Positions 56,159 through 64,000 of a stretch of DNA of 64,000 nt are shown piece after piece. Positions within the stretch are counted from its first letter, which is position 1; every line of letters begins with the position of its first letter. A program made the translations under genes and the position numbers. Source of the stretch: Rhizopus sp. PT2906 (lineage: Eukaryota > Mucoromycota > Mucoromycetes > Mucorales > Rhizopodaceae); assembly GCA_025529335.1 (NCBI GenBank), contig JAMYHX010000016.1, positions 124,001 to 188,000 of the forward strand. The letters are read 5' to 3'. The notes beneath the pieces are model-generated. The model ran no database searches, was not told the origin of the DNA, and saw nothing but the letters and a program-made list of their open reading frames with translations.

Positions 56159-58356
56159 AACTCAATAAAGTCATGAATAAAAACTAATGTCAATATAGAT
56201 TTGGCGCATTATTTGCTCTTATTATGACAGGAATAACCTATCTGTGTAAACGATATCTGAAAGAAGTTCAAACGTCAGAAATGTACATGACAGCACAACG
56301 TACTGTCAAGACAGGTTTGGTTGCGAGTGCTATTGTATCAAGCTGGACTTGGGCGGCAACTCTTTTGACAAGTACAGAAGTTGCTTATAAATATGGTGTA
56401 TCAGTAAGTCAGACCATGTTTTGCTGAATAGATCTAACAATGGAATTGTAGGGACCTATCTGGTATGCCTCTGGTGCTGTTGTTCAAGTATTACTGTTTG
56501 CTGTATTAGCCATTGAATTGAAAAGACGAGCTCCCAATGCACATACTTTTCTTGAAGTCGTCTTGGCTCGATACGGAAAAGGTGCCCATGCTGTATATCT
56601 TGCATTCTCCTTGTTAACAAACATTGTAAGTTGAATACACATGTGTGTATAGTCTTTTTTACTAAGCAAAGGAAAAAAAAATAGATTGTTACTGCTATGC
56701 TTCTTTTGGGCGGTAGTGCAGTAGTGAATTACTTGACTGGAATGCACACAATTGCTGCTTGCTTTCTTCTTCCTTTGGGTGTCATTGTCTATACACTCTT
56801 TGGTGGCATCAAAGCTACCTTCATGTCTGATTATGCGTAAGTTACATATGAAAATAGAGAAAAAAAAAATCATACCAACACTTCAATAGACATACAGTAG
56901 TTATTTTTATCATCATCATCTCTTTTGTATTTACAGTTTATGCTTCTTCTCCCAAAATTGGATCCATCAGCACGATGTACGACTTACTCACAGCTGCATC
57001 TGCAGCTTCTCCCATCGCTGACAACCAAGGTGGTTCACTCGTAACTATGTCTTCCTTACAAGCACTCTTGTTTGGGTAAGTTTAATACATGGAGAAATAA
57101 ATAAAAGACTCATATATGTTGATAGTATCATCAATATTGTCGGTAACTTTGGAACAGTCTTTGTTGATAATGCATATTGGCAACGTGCTATTGCAGCTCA
57201 CCCACAGTATGCCGTCAAAGCCTACCTGATCGGCGGACTTTCCTGGTTTGCGATTCCATTCACATTAGCCACGACAATGGGTCTTGCTGGACGAGCACTT
57301 CAAATTGATCTTACACCGTTTGCTGTCAGTCAAGGTCTTGTCTTGCCTGATGTTGCGGTTGCACTCTTGGGCCAAGCTGGTGGTTTCGCTTGTCTTGTTC
57401 TCGTCTTCATGGCCGTAACTAGTGCCTCATCTGCTGAATTGATTGCTGTTTCTTCTGTTATGACGTATGATGTCTATCGCACCTACATTAGACCCGATGC
57501 CGAGGGTAAACAAGTAGTTCACTTTTCGCATATCTGTGTCATTGCATTTGGTATTCTCATGGGCGTCCTTGCTGTCTTGCTCAACTTGACAGGCATCAAC
57601 TTGGGATACCTTTATACTCTGGTAAGTCATTAAATTCTACTATTATTGTGTATTGACCCCTTGCATCAGATGGGTGTATTAATTTCTTCGGCTGTTGTGC
57701 CCCTGACCCTTACCTTATTGTGGAGCAAACAAAACAAGACTGCTGCTATTGTATCACCACTATTTGGTTTTTGTGCCGCAGTTAGCACTTGGCTCGCGGT
57801 GACCTATAGCATGTACGGCACCATCACTGTGGAGACCACAGCTCAGAATTACCCAATGATGTCTGGCAATATTGTTGCCTTAGTGTCTCCTATCTTTGTC
57901 ATTCTTCCTCTCAGCTTGATCTGGCCAGACAATTTTGACTTTGATGCTACTCGAAAGATTGAAAAGATAGATGACTCTAATGATATTGGACATGAAGCAT
58001 CCAAGATAACGCAAGATGAACTGATATCCATGGCCAAGTCCTCCAGATTTGCAAAGATATCAAGTGCGGTCTTATCATTAGCTCTCTTTATCCTTTGGCC
58101 ACTACCCATGTTCTTTTCGAGGTACATCTTTTCCAAGTCCTTCTTTACCGGGTGGGTAGTTGTATCCATCATCTGGATGTTTTGTAGCTTCTTTGCTGTT
58201 GGTATCTATCCTGTCTATGAGGCACGACATACACTCGTCAATGTGACTCGGGAGTTATGGCGAGATCTGACAGGCCAACATGTACCTAACTTACCACAGG
58301 CAACACATCTATCTGAAGAGAACATTGTTGTTTATACAAACGAAAAGAAAGTTTAA
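56012..58356 (+). CDS. DUR3: Urea/polyamine transporter of the sodium:solute symporter family (DUR3 type)
   Basis: Eight exons (56012-56030, 56084-56108, 56199-56403, 56452-56625, 56685-56836, 56890-57075, 57126-57621, 57670-58356) give 647 aa. About 14-15 membrane helices are visible. DUR3 marks include the start GVGYGVVLGFGALFALIM, ASAIVSSWTWAATLLTST, GPIWYASGAVVQVLLFA, NIVGNFGTVFVDNAYWQRAIAA in parts, and ASSAELIAVSSVMTYDVYRTY. The family is a proton-urea symporter at the plasma membrane that also takes polyamines. Upstream GATA sites fit control by nitrogen supply. Intron 2 holds a 47-base A run (56111-56157). Confidence 0.94.
56111..56157 (+). repeat. Poly(A) run of 47 bases inside intron 2 of DUR3
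   Basis: The run begins two bases after the splice donor and makes up half of the 90-nt intron (56109-56198). It is the longest homopolymer of the window; its true length in the genome may differ from this assembly. Confidence 0.95.
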
Positions 58357-58508
58357 TAAATTATTGGCTCAGTTGAAGTTACCCCGATTGATGAAACCTT
58401 AATCGTTTAAGGAAAAACGCCCTCTTCATTTCTTTATTTTCGCCCCCCTTTTTTGTTCTAAATTTCTTATTTCTTTTTTTTTTTTTTTTCTAAACTTTTT
58501 TTCTTGAA

Positions 58509-61500
58509 ATGTCATTTCAAGAGATGCATAAAGCTGATGTACGTCTTTAGTTTAAAGAAAAAGCTAATATTAATATATGCTTTTATTAGGAAAATAGTAG
58601 CTTATTACTAGAACAAGGTAAAAAAAAAAAAGAAAAAGGGTTATATGCGCGCGACCCTGATTTTATAACTCATGATTGGATATGTTCTAACCTCATCCAT
58701 ATATACAATATATATATTCAGGAACAAGCCAAGTCAAGGTAAATATATGATGTGTGGGATGATATATGATGGAAAACTGATGATTTCATTTTAGCAAAAG
58801 ACACTAGCCATTATTAAACCTGATGCATATCATGCCAAGGACAAAATCATTGAGCGTATCCGACAAGAAGGATTCACGATCGTTCAAGAAAGAGAGATCA
58901 CCTTGACAGAAGAAACAGCTAGACTCTTTTACAAAGAACACGAAGCTAAACCATTCTATGAGGATGTTGTAAAGTGGATAAGCAGGTAACTGTACAACGT
59001 TACATCAAGGCAAAACTTTTTTTTGTTAATTCATCTTTCTATAGTTCGCCCATTTATGCGATGGTTCTCGAAAAGGAAGACGCTGTGCAGTCATGGAGAC
59101 TGCTCATAGGCCCAACAGACTCGAATAAAGCCAAGGCAACTGAGCAAAATAGGTAAAAAGCAAAATGCAAGACATACAAATAGGGCTTATAACCCACGTT
59201 TTTCATGTTCCTATAATAGTATCCGAGCTCTCTTTGGTACAGACGCGTTACATAATGCCGTACATGGGAGCGACTGCCATACAAATGCAGAAAGAGAAAT
59301 CGATCTCTTGTTTGGCCAATCTGATCGCGATAGTGATTCAAGCAAGGAAAGTTTAGCTATACAAGATAATACCGATTTGAGTGTCCATACAGCTGATCAT
59401 GTTGAACATACTCATCAGTCTGAAGAAAAGTCAGATGATGCTATTTTAACAACAGATAAAAGAGACGCTACTCAAGAAGCGTCTATGAACCAAACAGAAC
59501 AAGAGGCAGCAAAAGAGATAGAGCAGCCGAAAGATGCATCTGAACAGGCAAATGACCAGCCTGAACAGAAAAGCAGCCATGATGAAAAGCAACAGGGTAC
59601 AGAAGAACAAGCCAACGTGACTACTGGAACCGCTGCCAACGAAAAAACTGACCTTGTTACACCTGTGTTGACACAGTCAGAGGAGCAGCAGGCGACCGAA
59701 CACGACCCATTTGAGACTGTGGAAATAACGAATGATGTCCAAGAACATGAGGTTTATGAGCAAATTGTGACTGAGGTATCTGTCATTGAAGAGCAAGAAA
59801 GCTCTACTATTTTGTCAAAGGAGCAAATAAACAAGCCCAACCAAATCTCTGAGATGACTGTGGAAAAAGATGATGCTCAGGAAGAGCAAAAACAAGAAGA
59901 AAAAGAGCAAGAAACAACAATCGAGACTGTATCTTTGCTAGAAGTAGCACAAAAACATGAGGTGTCCGCAGTAACGGAACAAGTGGTGCACACTGAAGTT
60001 ATCACCAAGGACATCAAGCAAGAAACTATCAATGATATTAAAACGACAGAGAATGTTGATGACGAAGCCACAACAGCTGAGAATATAAAGGATAGCGCTG
60101 AAAGCAAAGTCGCCGAAACCATAAATGGTCACAATGAAAATAAAGTTGATGACACAGTGAAGCATGAAGATAAAGTTACAGAAAAGAGCAATGACGAAAG
60201 TAAAGTGCCAGAGATTGCAAAGAATGATGACAGCTGTAAAGCTTCTGTTGCTACAAAGGCTGATGACGAAAGTAAAGTTGCGGACAAGAACGAAGACGGA
60301 GCTTCATCCGCTGAAGTAGAACACAAAGAATTAGTAGAGCAGGGTGATGTTAAAACCGAAGAGGCCAAGCAAGAACAAGTAGATACAATAGTAAAGGAAG
60401 AACCTGTAGAGGCACAGGAAAATAAAGTTGAAGAAAATGTTAAGCGGGAGGCTTCAGTAAACAAAGAACCTGTGAGCATTCATGAAGATCAACATCAAAC
60501 AAACGCACGTACAGAGCAAACAAGTATCAAGGACGTCATTGAAACCTTAACCCCTGAAAACAATGTATCACCTGCTGTAGAGATATCGGCATCGACAAGT
60601 ACAGAAAGTGCCGATGTAAACAAGGTTGAGACAGGTGATGCAGACACAGTGCAAATTAACAGTCAGGGAACGGCTATTGCAGATGGCATCGAAAGTGAGA
60701 CAGAGGTGACAACGAATGATGAACCTTATAAGCCCGATGAGGCTGAACAAGAAGAACATTCACTTTTGGACGGTGAAGAGCACTTGATCGAAACTGTTGT
60801 CCACACAGACGAACTGAAAGACATGATGGAAGAAGCTGAAGTAAATAATGATGTCACTACTAAAGAAAATGGTGAAAAGGAAAATGAAGGAAAGGATGAT
60901 ACGGAAGAGTCGGCTCCTTCTGTCACTCCTGAAAATCAAGACAGGTTGACAGCTAGCGACCATGTTGAGGAGAGCAGTTCGTCACATACTGAAGAACACC
61001 AGACAGTAAGTTAAACGCATATGACTTAAATTTTACTCATACCTTTATAAGATTTCTAGAGATTCTAGCTCTACTGCAAACAGCAGCAATACAGATAATC
61101 ACAAGGAAGCAAAAGACAAATCTGGTGTAACCAAAACCAAGAAGACTATAGTTAAGAAGGAAAGCAAGACAGTAACAAAGAAACCATTGTCAAAGAAAGC
61201 AGAATCTACTGTTTCTAGGCTTTCAAATGTTAAGAAACCTGTTGCTAATGAAGAAAAAAAGACGCACACAACAACAGTAACCAAGCCAGCTCGTGTACCC
61301 CGCGTTGCTACTTTGACTAAAAAGACGACAACAGAAGAGAAAAAGTCAGCAGAAGAAAAGCCAAAAAAGGTCAAATCGACCACTAAATCATTGGTCTCCC
61401 GATTGACAGCACCAACGGAAGCCAGTGCACGTAGAAAGACAACTTCCGCTGTTGTGCATGAGAAAAAGTCAACTGATTCTGTTGAACCTAAAAAAAAATC

Positions 61501-62406
61501 AACTAGCCCTACGAGTACAACCGTCAAGACAATAAAGAAAACAACCACTACTACTAATAATACTAATACTGCTAATACTACCGCTAATCATCATGAACCT
61601 AAAGGGACTCTCCGCACTGCAACCGAAAAGCGTGCTACTCGCACATCACCTCCTAGTTCTACAACAACTATAAAAAAGGTAGTATTGGCATGAATAGTAT
61701 AATATAAATAGCTAATCGACCCCTTTTCTCCTTACCTCCTTAACTTTAGGTCACCTCCTCAAAACTTAATAATGACACTCATAAAGACACGACATCCCGT
61801 GTGTCTGGAACCTTGACAAGAAAGGAAATGCAGAAAAAACCCGTGAAAAAGGTAGCTGCCAAATCTGCTCATGGAAAGAAGGAAGAAACCAGTAAGAAAG
61901 ATGTTAAAGAAACAAAAAAGGAAGCTACACCAAAGGCTCATGTTGAAGAGCAAAAAGAAAGCGATGATGATCATAAGCAGGAAGTTGATGTTGAACAAGA
62001 GGAGCATCAAAAGAAGGAGACAGAGCAAGAAGAAAAGAAACAAGAGATAATTATTGTAGAGACTCATGAAGAAGAAATCATAGAGCACAATGAGATTCAT
62101 AAAGAAGAATCTGTAAAGCACAATGAACCTCATGAAGAGACCAAAGCACAAGATGAGCCTCATGCAGAAGAGACTAAAGAACATGATGATCCTCAAAACG
62201 AGTCTCCCAAAGATAATCATGTTAATCTTGCTCCTGAACAGCCAAAGCAAGAAGAAAGGAAACGATCCCATTCACCTGAAATTGCTTCTATCCGCAACAA
62301 GTTCGAAGCACTTCAAGCTGCTTCCATAGCTACAAGCCAATCTAAAGAACTCCGATCTAAATCTCCAAATCGCGTATCCGATATGATTAATCGCTTTACC
62401 CACTAA
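58509..62406 (+). CDS. Nucleoside diphosphate kinase domain fused to a very long disordered acidic/basic tail
   Basis: Eight exons (58509-58538, 58590-58617, 58722-58738, 58795-58985, 59045-59152, 59220-61005, 61052-61678, 61750-62406) join in frame to 1147 aa. Residues about 20-165 are an NDK domain: KQKTLAIIKPDAY, the ALFGTD/NAVHGSD block with the phosphate-accepting His, and AEREIDLLFG. The rest is low complexity: a long Glu/Asp/Thr/Val-rich acidic part (to about 720), a Lys/Thr/Ser-rich basic part (about 720-940) and an acidic Glu/His/Lys-rich end with NRFTH. The NDK part resembles the NME5/NME7-like group more than housekeeping NDKs. The domain start depends on three short exons (30, 28 and 17 nt) with good splice sites. 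Confidence 0.85.
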
Positions 62407-62443
62407 AAAGTTTTTTTTTATTTTTTTATTTCCTTGTAAAACA

Positions 62444-63305
62444 ATGAATATAATAAAAAGATTGTCAACAACAACAACAAGACCCGTATTAAGTTATGGT
62501 TATACAAAGAGATATTTTACAGTAACCAGGACCTGCAGACATATGAGTCAGAACAAGACATGCTGGCAATGTCAAGCAACCAATAAACCAACTGCGCTAT
62601 TTTGTGAAAATAAAGTATGTAATGTCATTCAACCCATTCCACCCGAGTTGAACTTTTTTCACTTGTTTGAAGCTGGAAATGGAGATACCAAGTAAGTACA
62701 TATACAGTTCAGCTTGAGAATTCATTTTCACATGGGATAGACAGGAGCCCACGTTTGATATAGACTTGAAGGCACTTAGGAGAAGATTTTTATTACTTCA
62801 GCAAAAGGCACATCCAGATAGTTATTCAAACTCACACAAGGTAAAGTCGCATGTTATATGTGATGGTACTAACCATATGTTAGCGTGAACACGAGTATGC
62901 ACAGCTGCAGTCATCCGTGATTAATAAAGCGTACAACACATTAAAGAACCCTTTGACGAGAGCCAAATACATACTCCAACAACAGGGTCAAAAGATAGAA
63001 GAACATGATTCATTAGAGAATCCAGAGTTATTGATGGAAGTAATGGAGCTGCGTGAAGAGTTAGAAGAGGCATCAAGTAAAGAAGAATTAGAAGCAATTA
63101 AACAAAAGAACGATGGTAATAGATAATATATGCATATAATGCTATGTGTAAACTAATAAGTAAACCTGTATGTATAGAAAAATACAAGGAAACTGTACAA
63201 AAATTGAAGGACGCATTTGATAAAAAAGATTACATGCATGCAAAAGAATTAACTATTGAGTTACAATATTGGTCAAGCATTCAAAAAGCAATTCATGATA
63301 AATAA
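62444..63305 (+). CDS. JAC1: Mitochondrial Hsc20/Jac1 J-domain co-chaperone for Fe-S cluster transfer
   Basis: Four exons (62444-62691, 62741-62840, 62884-63115, 63178-63305) give 235 aa. An Arg/Thr-rich N-terminus (MNIIKRLSTTTTRPV) suits a mitochondrial presequence. A four-cysteine metal site, CWQC then CENKVC, precedes the J-domain, as in human HSCB. The J-domain has LRRRFLLLQQKAHPDSY with the HPD triad, then AYNTLKNPLTRAKYIL and the C-terminal helical HscB domain that binds the scaffold ISCU. It stimulates the mtHsp70 ATPase to release clusters. The yeast orthologue lacks the Cys site, so this fungus keeps the animal-like form. Confidence 0.93.
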
Positions 63306-63530
63306 ATAAAACAGAGAACTGTGTGTGTATTTGTTTTATTTATAAACTAACCCATTTTATTATCGTTCCAACGCATACTGAGGATAGTATTTTACATGTT
63401 CCTTTTTTGTTTCACCGATTTTTTACATATATTTTAGGTTATTTTTATTTTTATTTTTTTTTCTTCCTTCTTTTCTCCCTTTTTATTCTTTGCTTTTATC
63501 AAAAAAAAAAACTTTAATTATAATTATTGA
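63306..63530. promoter_or_regulatory. Promoter region of the CDC24-like gene
   Basis: 225 bp between JAC1 and the next start, dominated by T-rich runs (63445-63475) and an A run at 63501-63510 shortly before the ATG at 63531. Nothing else recognisable. Confidence 0.4.
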
Positions 63531-64000
63531 ATGGCTACCTTGACTCTTAACGGAAGGATGCCACCTTCTTCGGTAACCACGACAACCGTACCTACCATGG
63601 ATACACCACCGCTTACACCAATGCTAAAACCATTTATGATGAGTCCGACAAGTGCTGTGAATCATTCTGGATCTTTATACCATAATTGCCGCTCAGTCCT
63701 AGATAAATTATCTTTAATCGACGGAATGACAGAATACCTTGATAAACAGGCAGATACAACAGATCCTCTATCAAAACTTACTGCCATTTGTCGTCAAGGC
63801 TTTCCATTATGCAAATTATACAATGCTTTGAATCCTACCGAACCACTTAGCGTAGACACAGATCCGAATTTGAATGCCCGTAATTCTTGCAAAGCCAATG
63901 TATACCACTTCATTGTCGCTTGTCGTGACAAGCTACTATTTCCTGAAGAAGACATGTTTACCATCTCTGATCTTTATCAGGACGATACCAACGGCTTTGT
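63531..64000 (+). CDS. CDC24: Cdc24-like Rho guanine nucleotide exchange factor, 5' part only
   Basis: The frame from the ATG at 63531 is open to the window end (156 codons). After a Thr/Pro-rich start it shows the CDC24 calponin-homology-like domain: SLYHNCRSVLDKLSLIDGM, GFPLCKLYNALNPTEPL, ARNSCKANVYHFIVACRDKL, FPEEDMFTISDLYQDDTNGFV (cut into its blocks). The DH, PH and PB1 domains must lie downstream. Cdc24 activates Cdc42 at polarity sites; the PAK kinase at 4263-6356 is an expected effector of the same switch. No intron is needed in the visible part. Confidence 0.9.
   Translation, partial: MATLTLNGRMPPSSVTTTTVPTMDTPPLTPMLKPFMMSPTSAVNHSGSLYHNCRSVLDKLSLIDGMTEYLDKQADTTDPLSKLTAICRQGFPLCKLYNALNPTEPLSVDTDPNLNARNSCKANVYHFIVACRDKLLFPEEDMFTISDLYQDDTNGF

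Overview
The window is nuclear DNA of a filamentous fungus, most likely a Mucoromycota species of the Mucorales (Rhizopus/Mucor type). The evidence is AT-rich sequence with many homopolymers, small introns of about 40-90 nt with GTAAGT/GTATGT donors, compact gene spacing, and house-keeping proteins that read as early-diverging fungal orthologues. The genus is an inference. Gene models below were built by hand from frame continuity, splice signals and family knowledge, so exon edges are predictions.

Layout. 0-27.8 kb is a gene-dense core: an NmrA-like oxidoreductase (cut by the window edge), a DDE transposase relic, EXO1, a PAK kinase, a PPP1R37-like LRR protein, VTA1, CSN2, raptor/KOG1, SEC6, an NT5DC-type HAD nucleotidase, SLD2, two small unknown proteins, an ENT nucleoside transporter and ERG2. 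28-33.7 kb is an accessory island: a Helitron relic, a gene with a nonsense codon, a possible solo LTR, a small secreted protein, a Mucorales-type unknown gene and a TnpB/Fanzor-like tail. 33.8-43.8 kb is core again: an atypical protein O-mannosyltransferase, VPS74/GOLPH3, DPH2 and DIS3/RRP44. 43.9-47.2 kb holds the most striking structure: a Tc1-type transposon at the centre of a giant palindrome with two equal 863-bp arms made of a broken host gene. Then come ITC1 (ISWI complex), an ORF-poor stretch, ribosomal protein L5 (uL18), a DUR3-type urea transporter, an NDP-kinase domain joined to a very long disordered tail, HSCB/JAC1, and the start of CDC24.

Links between genes. Several encode parts of conserved eukaryotic machines: TORC1 (KOG1), COP9 signalosome (CSN2), exocyst (SEC6), ESCRT-III recycling (VTA1), RNA exosome (DIS3), replication initiation (SLD2), 5'-end resection (EXO1), Fe-S assembly (HSCB) and diphthamide synthesis (DPH2). 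CDC24 and the PAK kinase are the exchange factor and an effector of the same Cdc42 pathway, and SEC6 acts in the same polarised growth. Divergent pairs share short promoters: PPP1R37-like/VTA1 (120 bp), CSN2/KOG1 (142 bp), PMT/VPS74 (about 224 bp).

No CRISPR array, rRNA or convincing tRNA gene was found.
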